64,000 bases of DNA from Candidatus Angelobacter sp. Gp1-AA117. GTDB lineage: Bacteria; Acidobacteriota; Terriglobia; Terriglobales; Acidobacteriaceae. Where the stretch lies: contig QHVI01000050.1 of assembly GCA_003223515.1 (NCBI GenBank), positions 1 through 64,000 of the forward strand. Reading direction: 5' to 3'. Under the pieces are notes generated by a model, which saw only the letters and a list, made by a program, of their open reading frames with translations, did no database searches and had not been told where the DNA came from. The translations under genes and the position numbers were made by a program. Numbering within the stretch: the first letter of the stretch is position 1; each line of letters begins with the position of its first letter. Of this stretch, positions 42,082 through 50,334 are shown one piece after another.

Positions 42082-43847
42082 CGTTTTGTCTCCCACGGCT
42101 GGATGTTGGTGGTGGGCTGGCCTTCTACGATCTTGTACCAGTGATCAACCGGCAGCGCAGGCACAACCTGCTTCAGGCCGGAGGGCCAGCGAATCTCAAT
42201 GTTTGTAATTTTTGTGTTCTTTCCCAGGCCAAAGTGGACGCGCGTGGTTGACTGGCTGGCAAACCCGTTGCCTCCATTTACATAGCGCAGCCAGGTCTGG
42301 CCATTGGCGGTGAGGCGCACCTGTGCTCCCACGGCAGCGCGGTTGGACTTGGTTCCTTCCAGCAGGAATCCCATCCAGTGAGCGCCCGTAGGCAGGATGT
42401 TGCGATAGAGATAAGGCTCGTCATCGGCGTTGCTCACGAACAGGTCGAGACGGCCATCATTGTCGAAATCGGCAACTGCGATACCTCTGCCATCTTTGGT
42501 TGAATCCAGTCCGTGACGCGCAGCTTCGTCTTTGAAAATATGGCCTCCCTCGTTGTGAAACAGCCGCTTTTTCTCGTAGCCGCTCAGCGACTTGTTGCCG
42601 ATCGGAGGCCAGTTGCGCGCGTCGGCGAAATCAATGTCAGGCTTGGTGACCATGGCAAAGATGTCCGGCACGTAGCTTTCTTTTCCGGCTGAAACCCAGC
42701 CGTTCATCACGTAGAGATCGAGCCAGCCGTCATTGTCATAATCGAAAAACTTACCCGCCCAGCCCCAGCCGGTATCATCGGTGCCGGTCTCGCGCGAGAT
42801 ATCAGTAAAGGTGAGATTGCCGTTGTTATGCCAGAGAAAGTTCCCCTCGCGCATGTAGTCGTCGGTGATGTTGGTGACGTAGATATCGAGAAGGCCGTCG
42901 TTATCAAAATCGCCCCAGTCGGCGTTCATTCCTTTCTTGGTATCAAAGCCGATAGCGCTTTCAGTGTTGTCGGTGAAGGTGCCGTTGCCGTTATTCACGT
43001 AAAAGCGATCGGTGCCGAAATCATTGGCGACATAAAGGTCTTCCCATCCATCGTTGTTGGCGTCGCCATGCCCGAGGTCGAGTGTCCAGCCGGTGGTGTG
43101 GATACCGACGCGCTCCGTAACTTCAGTAAAGGTGCCGTTGCGGTTGTTGTGGAAGACAACCACTCCGCCGCCATTATTGGCATTCTCGAAGCTCTCCGGA
43201 AAAAACCGGGGCGTGCCGGGATGGAAGATATTGATGGGCTGGAAATAACAGCCGATGAACAGATCAACGTAGCCATCATTGTCATAATCAAAGGCGATGG
43301 CCTTGATGGCGTTCATGTAGCGGTCCAGTCCCGCCTCTTTGGTTACATCGCGGAATTTTCCATTCCCGAGGTTTTCGTAGAGGATGCTGTGGCCGAAGCG
43401 GACCACGAAGAGATCAGGCAATCCATCATTGTTATAGTCGAACCACAACGCCCCGGATGAGGCATTGGCTTCGTCATTGCCATTGGCCACACCGGCTTTT
43501 TCCGCAACATCGGTAAAGGTGAAGTTCCCGTTGTTGCGGTAAAGATGGTTTTTGCAGGTGGAGCAGGAGTCGGTGACGAAGATATCTTCAAAACCATCGC
43601 CATCAAAATCAGCCACGGCGGCCGCGGCGCCAAGCTTGGTGTAGCCCTGCATGATTTCCGCATACGGGTTGTCGAAGCGGCGGGTATGATGGCGCGCGGA
43701 AGCGCCAGCCTTATGAGTCACATCTTCAAACCAGCGCTGGCCCGGCTGGTTTTGCGCGGCGGCGGCATTGCCCACAAACGGATGCGTACCCAGCATCGCC
43801 ACCAGCAGGAGCAGAGCAGGGGCCGGGTTATGCGGCGACAGTCGCAT
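42078..43847 (-). CDS. FG-GAP/ASPIC-UnbV (CRTAC1-like) secreted protein, 589 aa
   Basis: The start is the ATG at 43847 (MRLSPHNPAP), inside the last codons of the upstream gene (20-bp overlap). The hydrophobic ALLLLVAMLGTHPFVGNAAA is the signal peptide. VCBS loops include DFDGDGFEDIFVTD, DYNNDGLPDLFVVR, DYDNDGYVDLFIGC, DFDNDGLLDIYVTN and DFDNDGRLDLFVSN. The ASPIC/UnbV end is GTKSNRAAVGAQVRLT ... GNGFASQSTTRVHFGLG ... IEIRWPSGLKQV. It is closely similar to the 576-aa protein at 39608, with the same loop order, so the pair probably arose by duplication. Confidence 0.92.
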   Translation of the reverse strand: MRLSPHNPAPALLLLVAMLGTHPFVGNAAAAQNQPGQRWFEDVTHKAGASARHHTRRFDNPYAEIMQGYTKLGAAAAVADFDGDGFEDIFVTDSCSTCKNHLYRNNGNFTFTDVAEKAGVANGNDEANASSGALWFDYNNDGLPDLFVVRFGHSILYENLGNGKFRDVTKEAGLDRYMNAIKAIAFDYDNDGYVDLFIGCYFQPINIFHPGTPRFFPESFENANNGGGVVVFHNNRNGTFTEVTERVGIHTTGWTLDLGHGDANNDGWEDLYVANDFGTDRFYVNNGNGTFTDNTESAIGFDTKKGMNADWGDFDNDGLLDIYVTNITDDYMREGNFLWHNNGNLTFTDISRETGTDDTGWGWAGKFFDYDNDGWLDLYVMNGWVSAGKESYVPDIFAMVTKPDIDFADARNWPPIGNKSLSGYEKKRLFHNEGGHIFKDEAARHGLDSTKDGRGIAVADFDNDGRLDLFVSNADDEPYLYRNILPTGAHWMGFLLEGTKSNRAAVGAQVRLTANGQTWLRYVNGGNGFASQSTTRVHFGLGKNTKITNIEIRWPSGLKQVVPALPVDHWYKIVEGQPTTNIQPWETKR

Positions 43848-46254
43848 AGCATTTCTCGACGAGCTTCTCCACTCCCTCAGTGATTTCAATGATGCGGTTT
43901 ACCGCTACATTCTCAAACGTCTGAACGATTCCTGAAGCCGGCCAGCGAACCACCAGCTTGTCCACCTTTTCATGCTGGTCAAGGCCGAAGTGCTGGCGCA
44001 GGGAGCTCTGCGATCCATAACTGTCACCCAGCACGATCTCACGCGATTGCTGCATACCTCCGGCAAAGATGGTGATACGCGCTCCCACGGCATCACGGTT
44101 TGATTTGTTGCCGACCAGTTCGACCTGGAGCCAGTTGCGATTGACTGCTACACAGTTCTTCAGAAGCGCATGACGGTCCGTAGAGGCCGCCACTGCAATG
44201 TCCATCACGCCCCGATTCCAGAAATCTGCGATGGCCACGCCACGGCTGTTGAGCAGCAGGTCCGTGCCCGTGGCATTGCCTGCTTCAGCGAAGGTGCCGT
44301 CTTTATTGCTGCGCAGATAACGGTTCCGCTCCCAGCCGTGCCACGAGGAAGAGCCGAAGCTCTCAGGATCGAAGAATTTTCCGGTTTTATAGATGTTCTG
44401 CTGGGTGACGACATTGTTCAGGAACTCCATCTCGATCTCAGTTCCTTTTTCGTTATAAACCCAGCCATTGGCCGCATAGATGTCCTGCCAACCGTCATTA
44501 TCGAAATCCGCGAATACCGCTCCCCAGAACCAGCCGGGCGGATTGGCGTTGGCTTTCAGTGTGACATCTTCAAATGTGCCATCGCCTATGTTGCGCAGCA
44601 GCGTATTGCCCGAAGCCATCTGCTTGAACACTTTGATAAAGCTGCCCATGCCTGATTGCCTCATGATCTGCATATAAAGAGGCATGTCAGTCTTCCAGGT
44701 GCCCTGGGTCATGCATTTAAGCATGTACCGAAATACCGTGGGCGCTTCGGCATACCATGCATGCTCGGAGCGGATGTGCGTCACATAGAAATCGAATTTG
44801 CCGTCATTGTCATAATCGACATAAGAAGCGCTCATCCCCGCGCCATAGGCGAGAGTATTGCTCTTGACCGTGATGTCCGTGAAAGTCCCGTCGCCATTGT
44901 TGCGATAGAGAGTCTTGCGTCCGAAATCATTCACCACGTAGAGATCTGGATAGCCATCATCATTGAAGTCGCCCCAGACCGCGCCCAGGCACAATCCTGT
45001 TTCTCCTACGCCGGCCTGCTCCGTCACATTCGTGAAAGTTCCGTCACCATTATTGTGGTAAAGCTGGTTGGGCTCTCCATTACGCGCATAAAAACTTGTA
45101 GGGATGTCTTTGCGCGGGTCCATGTACCTGCCGACATAGAGATCGAGGAACCCATCATTGTCGTAATCAGCCCATGCGGCTACGGTGGTGCAGCAGTCTT
45201 CGCCGATGCCAGATTTTTTGGTGACATCGGTAAAAGTGCCGTCCCCATTGTTATGGAACAACTGGTTGGGTTTGAAGGTGCGGCTTACGAAGAGATCTTT
45301 ATGACCGTCATTGTCATAGTCGGCGAATACAGCCACGCTCGCGCCATCCAGACCCGCGAGACCGGCTTTCCGGGTTACGTCTTCAAAGGTTCCATCACCG
45401 CGATTGCGGAAAAGCTTCGACTCGACTCCATCAGGAATGAACAGGTCATAGAAGCCATCATTGTCATAATCGACAGCGGTAATGCCTCCCGGTCCGTAAC
45501 GGATCATGCCGAAGCGCAGCGGCTCAGTGAGAAATGCCGGATAGAACTGATTCTGAAAATCTATTCCTGCTTCACTGGCTACATTCACAAAGTGGGGCCG
45601 GTCTGAATAAATTCTCTCGCCGCTGATCAGTTTGTGTGAGGTGAGTTGAAGCGAGCAGCCGTTGCGCTCCCATTCTGTATGCAAGTAAGCGCGGTCGATG
45701 CAGGTTCGTTGCGCGCCGCGTGGCGTGCCAATGTGCTCAAAGCGCACGCTGGCAATCACTGATGTCGGAGACTTCCAGAGCTCGAGACGGTGGAGGTGCA
45801 GAGCGATCTCCTCCACGTCATCAAATGACTCCATGTACTTGCGCCACTCGGCAATAGCGCTCTGGCGATCAAGAATTGCGTCGCCACCGCTGAACCGCCA
45901 GGTTGAGATTCCATCGCGCTCCGATTCCAGTTCCGGCCTGTTCAATCCCAGGATGTTCCCGGAAAAGTGCTCGGCGTAAAAGCGTTCCAGGCGGGAGAAA
46001 CGCAGTTCCTTTACTGCATCGATGAACATGCCCAGCGTGATTACCAGCAAACGGCCGGTCTGAAAGAACTGCTCTCCATTTTTCTCGATAGACCCGGCGA
46101 ATGGCAGTTTGGATAACACCCCCGTCCCGGATGAGGAAAAGGCTTTCCGCAATATTTCGGCTGGCTGTGTGAATATGCGCACGCTCTGCACCCGTTCTTG
46201 TCTTGAGACAGGCAAGGCCGGGGTTTTTGCGGAATTTGAATTGCAGGTGCGCAA
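43828..46254 (-). CDS. Large FG-GAP/ASPIC-UnbV protein with N-terminal SnoaL/NTF2-like region, up to 808 aa
   Basis: Residues about 75-230 look like an NTF2/SnoaL-like cone fold or a related domain (LERFYAEHFSGNILG ... IAEWRKYMESFDDVEEIALH ... AQRTCIDRAYLHTEWERNG). VCBS repeats follow (DYDNDGFYDLFIPD, DYDNDGHKDLFVSR, DYDNDGFLDLYVGR, DFNDDGYPDLYVVN, DFDNDGWQDIYAAN), then an ASPIC/UnbV end (GNKSNRDAVGARITIF ... DSYGSQSSLRQHFGLDQ ... VVRWPASGIVQT). The N-terminus is uncertain. The track start at 46254 is a TTG without a clear ribosome-binding site, and later starts down to 46029 are possible. It is the first gene of the five-gene coupled operon. No clean signal peptide is visible with this start. 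Confidence 0.85.
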   Translation of the reverse strand: MRTCNSNSAKTPALPVSRQERVQSVRIFTQPAEILRKAFSSSGTGVLSKLPFAGSIEKNGEQFFQTGRLLVITLGMFIDAVKELRFSRLERFYAEHFSGNILGLNRPELESERDGISTWRFSGGDAILDRQSAIAEWRKYMESFDDVEEIALHLHRLELWKSPTSVIASVRFEHIGTPRGAQRTCIDRAYLHTEWERNGCSLQLTSHKLISGERIYSDRPHFVNVASEAGIDFQNQFYPAFLTEPLRFGMIRYGPGGITAVDYDNDGFYDLFIPDGVESKLFRNRGDGTFEDVTRKAGLAGLDGASVAVFADYDNDGHKDLFVSRTFKPNQLFHNNGDGTFTDVTKKSGIGEDCCTTVAAWADYDNDGFLDLYVGRYMDPRKDIPTSFYARNGEPNQLYHNNGDGTFTNVTEQAGVGETGLCLGAVWGDFNDDGYPDLYVVNDFGRKTLYRNNGDGTFTDITVKSNTLAYGAGMSASYVDYDNDGKFDFYVTHIRSEHAWYAEAPTVFRYMLKCMTQGTWKTDMPLYMQIMRQSGMGSFIKVFKQMASGNTLLRNIGDGTFEDVTLKANANPPGWFWGAVFADFDNDGWQDIYAANGWVYNEKGTEIEMEFLNNVVTQQNIYKTGKFFDPESFGSSSWHGWERNRYLRSNKDGTFAEAGNATGTDLLLNSRGVAIADFWNRGVMDIAVAASTDRHALLKNCVAVNRNWLQVELVGNKSNRDAVGARITIFAGGMQQSREIVLGDSYGSQSSLRQHFGLDQHEKVDKLVVRWPASGIVQTFENVAVNRIIEITEGVEKLVEKCYATVAA

Positions 46255-46363
46255 GTTTTCACAGGCAATGTGTCATCCATATGAAGCGGTCAACACCGGT
46301 ATTCAGCACTGAACCTCTGTGCCATTGGTCGGAAGAAAGTGTGCAAGGACGGGAGAAGGAAAC

Positions 46364-46942
46364 ATGAGGAAAATAGTGAAAACCTGCCTCATCGCTGCTT
46401 TGTGCTGTGGATTCGCATTTGCAGTAGAGCAAAGTTGGGCGGCTGCGAAGGTTCATCCTGAGACAGCCGATGATAAGAATAAGAACAAGGACAAGGATAA
46501 GGATAAAGACAAGGCCGGCAGCGAGCGTGAGCAGGAGCGCAATAAGCAGATTGTGCGCCAGGTATTCGATGACCTTTGGAGCAGGGGCCGCTACGAGCTG
46601 ATCGACAAACTCTACAGTCCAAACTGCGTCGTACATTCACCGGGACTGAAGGGCACTTCGCTCAACGAAGCAGTGGAAGAAGGCAAATCATTTCGCACTG
46701 CTGCTCCTGACCTCAGGATCACTCCGGACAAAATCGAAGCACGCGGAGATATTGTGACAGTGGAATGGACCGCCAAAGGCAAGAACACCGGCAGAGGAGA
46801 TGGAATTCCGGCAACAGGCAAATCAGTCCACATGCGCGGAAACAGCACCTTCAAGCTGGCCGACGGCAAGATCATCGAAGTCACCAACAACTACGATCAA
46901 AATGAGTTGTTCCGGCAGTTGGGTGTGAATCCCAGAAAATAA
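46364..46942 (+). CDS. Secreted SnoaL-like (ester/polyketide cyclase fold) protein, 192 aa
   Basis: The start is the ATG at 46364 with GGGAGAAGGA just upstream. The track start at 46319 is rejected. A signal peptide (CLIAALCCGFAFAVEQSWAA) is followed by a striking Lys/Asp repeat (KNKDKDKDKDK) and a SnoaL-like domain (QIVRQVFDDLWSRGRYELID, YSPNCVVHSPG, GDIVTVEWTAKGKNTG, DGKIIEVTNNYDQN). SnoaL-like proteins include polyketide cyclases, but most with this layout have unknown substrates. It is divergent from the ASPIC/UnbV operon and upstream of another ASPIC/UnbV gene. Confidence 0.85.
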   Translation: MRKIVKTCLIAALCCGFAFAVEQSWAAAKVHPETADDKNKNKDKDKDKDKAGSEREQERNKQIVRQVFDDLWSRGRYELIDKLYSPNCVVHSPGLKGTSLNEAVEEGKSFRTAAPDLRITPDKIEARGDIVTVEWTAKGKNTGRGDGIPATGKSVHMRGNSTFKLADGKIIEVTNNYDQNELFRQLGVNPRK

Positions 46943-47006
46943 CCAGCGAATGCTGCCGGACATAATTCCCTACAGCCATGTGGTCCTGACGTGAGGAGGC
47001 CATCTC

Positions 47007-48737
47007 GTGAACCTGTTTGAGCGTGCAATGAATGTTCCTGTGGTACTGGTGCTGGCGTTTCTTTTTGCGGGCGGTGCATCCACCACCAAACGTTCTGCGA
47101 AACCGGCTTCGTCCAATGCTCCACCGGCGGCATCGCCTCTGCATTTTGCCGACATCACGCAATCGGCGGGCATTCGCTTTGTGCATACCAATGGCGCATT
47201 CGGCAAAAAATATCTCCCGGAAGCCCTGGGGCCGGGATGCGCTTTTATCGATTACGACAATGATGGCTATCCCGACATTCTTCTGGTGAATGGTCAGGGC
47301 TGGCCGGGACACGAAACTGCGGGCAGGAACACTCTCAAGCTTTATCACAACAACCGCGATGGCTCATTCACTGACGTGACTGCCAAATCGGGACTCGGGC
47401 TCATCCTGTACGGCATGGGTGCTGCCATAGGCGATTACGACAATGACGGATTCGATGACATCTTCATCACCGCCCTGGGCCAGAGCCATCTTTTTCACAA
47501 TAACGGCAATGGCACATTCACCGATGTAACCAAGTCTGCCGGACTATGGGGAATCCAGGAATTTTCAACCAGTGCGGCCTGGGTGGATTACGACCGCGAT
47601 GGAAAACTCGACCTGGTAGTAGGGAACTACGTAGACTGGACGCCGCAAAAAGATATTGTGTGCTCTCTCGACGGCACACATAAGTCTTACTGCACTCCGG
47701 AATCCTATGCAGGGGTGCCGCCGCGTCTCTGGCATAATGCCGGCAATGGCAAGTTCGAAGATGCAACCAAAAAAGCCGGCTTGACTGACAGCGCCAAGAC
47801 GCTCGGCGTAACCATCTTCGATTACAACAACGATGGCTGGCCGGATCTCTTGCTGGCCAACGATACCCAACCCAACAAACTCTATGTAAATAACCGCAAT
47901 GGCACATTTACAGAAAAAGGTGTGCAGGCGGGGATTGCATTCAGTGAAGACGGGATCGCGCGCGCCGGAATGGGAATCGATGCCGGGGATTATGACCATT
48001 CGGGTAAGCCCAGCATCGTTATTTCCAACTTTGCCAACCAGATGATGGCCCTGTATCACAACGAGGGCAATGGCCTGTTTGTGGATGAAGCGCCCCGCTC
48101 CGAGATTGGCCACGCCAGCCTTTTGACGCTGGGCTTTTCATGCTTCTTCGTTGATTACGATCTCGATGGCTGGCCCGACATCTTTGTCGCCAATGGGCAC
48201 ATTGAAGATGACATTGAAAAGATCCAGCAGCGGATCAAGTACCGCCAGCCGCCGCACCTGTTCAAGAATCTTGGCCAGGGCCGTTTTGAGGAAGTGGCGG
48301 CCCGCATGGGGCCGGCCTTCAATGCGCCCCGCCTCGCGCGTGGTGCTGCCTATGCCGACATAAATAATGATGGATATCCCGACCTGCTGATCGCCACCAA
48401 TGGCGGCGCGCCAGTACTGCTGCGCAATCCCGGCGGAAGCAACCATGGACTGCGTATTAAGCTCATCGGTACAAAATCAAATCGTGATGGCATTGGCGCC
48501 GTTGTCCGTCTGAAGAAAGGCGGGGATACGCAGTACCAGATGCTCCATGGCGGAGGCTATCTCTCACAAAACGAACTGGTGCTGACCTTTGGATTAGGGC
48601 AGGCCACCAGCGTTGACAGCGTGGATATCGAATGGCCCAGCGGCCAGCGCGACCACCTGGCGAACGTCGGAGCCGATCAACTTATTGCCGTAGAGGAAGG
48701 ACGCGGAATCTCTTCAAGCAGAAAATTCACCCGGTAA
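47007..48737 (+). CDS. FG-GAP/ASPIC-UnbV (CRTAC1-like) secreted protein, 576 aa
   Basis: The start is a GTG at 47007 with GAGGAGGCC upstream. A signal peptide (NVPVVLVLAFLFAGGAS) precedes VCBS repeats (DYDNDGYPDILLVN, DYDNDGFDDIFITA, DYDRDGKLDLVVGN, DYNNDGWPDLLLAN, DINNDGYPDLLIAT). The ASPIC/UnbV C-terminus is GTKSNRDGIGAVVRL ... GGGYLSQNELVLTFGLGQ ... DIEWPSGQRDHL. This copy is of the subtype with a KYLPEALGPGCAF block and differs from the minus-strand copies. It is 64 bp after the SnoaL-like gene and may share its transcript. Confidence 0.92.
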   Translation: MNLFERAMNVPVVLVLAFLFAGGASTTKRSAKPASSNAPPAASPLHFADITQSAGIRFVHTNGAFGKKYLPEALGPGCAFIDYDNDGYPDILLVNGQGWPGHETAGRNTLKLYHNNRDGSFTDVTAKSGLGLILYGMGAAIGDYDNDGFDDIFITALGQSHLFHNNGNGTFTDVTKSAGLWGIQEFSTSAAWVDYDRDGKLDLVVGNYVDWTPQKDIVCSLDGTHKSYCTPESYAGVPPRLWHNAGNGKFEDATKKAGLTDSAKTLGVTIFDYNNDGWPDLLLANDTQPNKLYVNNRNGTFTEKGVQAGIAFSEDGIARAGMGIDAGDYDHSGKPSIVISNFANQMMALYHNEGNGLFVDEAPRSEIGHASLLTLGFSCFFVDYDLDGWPDIFVANGHIEDDIEKIQQRIKYRQPPHLFKNLGQGRFEEVAARMGPAFNAPRLARGAAYADINNDGYPDLLIATNGGAPVLLRNPGGSNHGLRIKLIGTKSNRDGIGAVVRLKKGGDTQYQMLHGGGYLSQNELVLTFGLGQATSVDSVDIEWPSGQRDHLANVGADQLIAVEEGRGISSSRKFTR

Positions 48738-48746
48738 CAATAGACT

Positions 48747-48779
48747 TTTATGGACCGCAGCCGCCCCCGGCTGCGCGGA
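48747..48779. repeat. Dispersed palindromic repeat, copy 2
   Basis: TTTATGGACCGCAGCCGCCC followed by CCGGCTGCGCGG lies between the ASPIC/UnbV gene and the amidase. It forms a strong hairpin and could act as a terminator or attenuator. Confidence 0.8.
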
Positions 48780-48808
48780 AAGCTCTTCTGTCTAAGGAAG
48801 CAGTGCCT

Positions 48809-50242
48809 ATGACCGTTTTGATTTCAGAGATTACCAGTCTTTCAGCCACGGAACTGGCGTTACTCATTCGCGAGAGACAGGTCTCTCCGGTGGAAGTAAT
48901 GGACGCATACCTGCAGCGCATTGAAGAGCTCAATCCCGCCCTGAATGCCTTCGCCTGTGTCGATGCTGAGCGGGCGCGCGCGCAGGCGCATGAGGCAGAA
49001 CGCAGCCTCATGCAAGGCGATTCGAAGCCCCTGCTCGGCGTACCCGTCACCATCAAATCCTGTATTGATGTTGAGGGTCTGCCCTGCGAAGCGGGAAGCC
49101 GCCTGCGTGCCGGGTATGTGGCTGCGCAGGATGCTCCACTGGTGAAGAGGCTGAAAGATGCTGGAGCCATCGTGATTGGCAATACCACGGTTCCGGAGAT
49201 GCTTCTGGCGTATCACACGGAAAATGCTCTTACCGGGCGCGCCAACAGTCCATGGGATCTTGCTCGCACTCCCGGAGGTTCAAGCGGTGGAGAAGCAGCG
49301 GCCATCGCGGCCTGCATGTCTGCGGGAGGAATCGGCAGCGACGGCGGAGGCTCAATCCGCGTGCCCGCGCATTTTTCCGGCATCTGCGGGTTGAAGCCGA
49401 CTCCGGGCAGAATTCCCGGAACCGGCCACTACCCGCCCTGTGCCGGACCGTTTTCCATCATTGGCGTGGTTGGACCAATGGCTCGTACTATCAGCGATTT
49501 ACAACTGCTGTTTGAAGCCACTGCCGGATATGACCATGGCGACCCCTGTTCCGTCCCGCTGCCGGTTCAGCCTATATATAAGCCTATATATAAAGGAGAG
49601 GTACAAAAGCTCAGGATCGGCTATTTCGACGACGACGGCTACAGCCCACCCACTCCAGAGACGAAAGATGCGATTCGAGCCGCTGCCGACGCTCTGAGAA
49701 GTGCCGGGTTTGAGGTGTCGCCGTTTCGTCCGCAGCGACTGGAGCGGGTGCGTGAGTTGTGGGAAGCGATCTTTGTGGATGGAATTGCCATGGTCACTGC
49801 GCCTGCGGTGAAAGGCCATGAAGATGAGATCAGCAGCAATACCCGCGAGTTCCTGGCGCTGGCTGCGGCGCGTCCGCCATTCACGGCCGAGCGCCTGATG
49901 AATACCTTGCTGGAGCGTGACCAGGTGCGCCAGCAATTCCTGGCGCAGATGGAAGATTTTCCGATCATGCTCTCACCCGTTTGCTCTATTCCTGCATTCC
50001 ACCACGAAGATGCCGGATGGGGCCCACAGCACGCCGCCGACTACCTGCGCACCATGAGCTATTGCCAGTACTACAACCTACTCGGCAACCCCGCCGCCGT
50101 GGTGCCCGTGGGCAAATCACACGAAGGATTGCCGATAGGCGTGCAGGTGATTGGCCGCCCATTCAGGGAAGAAGAGGTGCTGTCCGTCGCCGCGGTGATC
50201 GATGAGCAGTTTGGGTGGAGAGAACCAAAGCCTTATCGCTGA
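48809..50242 (+). CDS. Amidase (amidase-signature family), 477 aa
   Basis: A Ser-cisSer-Lys amide hydrolase. The catalytic Lys is in VPVTIKSCIDVEG, the Gly/Ser-rich signature is GGSSGGEAAAIAA, the nucleophile and cis-Ser region is IGSDGGGSIRVPAHFSG, and CGLKPTPGRIP follows as usual. Length is typical. The start is the ATG at 48809 with AAGGAAG upstream. The track start overlaps the previous gene and runs through the repeat. It has no signal peptide, so it is cytoplasmic. The substrate cannot be told; the layout is like the AmdA/FAAH-like amidases rather than GatA, because no gatB or gatC is near. Confidence 0.93.
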   Translation: MTVLISEITSLSATELALLIRERQVSPVEVMDAYLQRIEELNPALNAFACVDAERARAQAHEAERSLMQGDSKPLLGVPVTIKSCIDVEGLPCEAGSRLRAGYVAAQDAPLVKRLKDAGAIVIGNTTVPEMLLAYHTENALTGRANSPWDLARTPGGSSGGEAAAIAACMSAGGIGSDGGGSIRVPAHFSGICGLKPTPGRIPGTGHYPPCAGPFSIIGVVGPMARTISDLQLLFEATAGYDHGDPCSVPLPVQPIYKPIYKGEVQKLRIGYFDDDGYSPPTPETKDAIRAAADALRSAGFEVSPFRPQRLERVRELWEAIFVDGIAMVTAPAVKGHEDEISSNTREFLALAAARPPFTAERLMNTLLERDQVRQQFLAQMEDFPIMLSPVCSIPAFHHEDAGWGPQHAADYLRTMSYCQYYNLLGNPAAVVPVGKSHEGLPIGVQVIGRPFREEEVLSVAAVIDEQFGWREPKPYR

Positions 50243-50267
50243 AACAAAGTTTCGTAAACAACAAAAT

Positions 50268-50300
50268 CTTTATGGAGCGCAGCCGCCCTCGGCTGCGCGG
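50268..50300. repeat. Dispersed palindromic repeat, copy 3
   Basis: CTTTATGGAGCGCAGCCGCC followed by CTCGGCTGCGCGG lies between the converging amidase and cytochrome genes. It could serve as a bidirectional terminator. Confidence 0.8.
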
Positions 50301-50334
50301 AAGAATCTTTGACTTCTTGCGTTACAAGAACTGA

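Noticed and set aside
42828-45606. Long plus-strand ORFs (210 and 316 aa) opposite ASPIC/UnbV genes
   Set aside because: Regular VCBS codons (GAxTATGACAATGAxGG) leave the reverse strand open. The products are repetitive Ile/Val/Glu-rich shadows.
36399-48737. An enediyne gene cluster based on ASPIC/UnbV proteins
   Set aside because: The window lacks an enediyne PKS and its thioesterase. ASPIC/UnbV proteins are common in acidobacteria without any enediyne, so only the DUF1702-like pair keeps the idea open.
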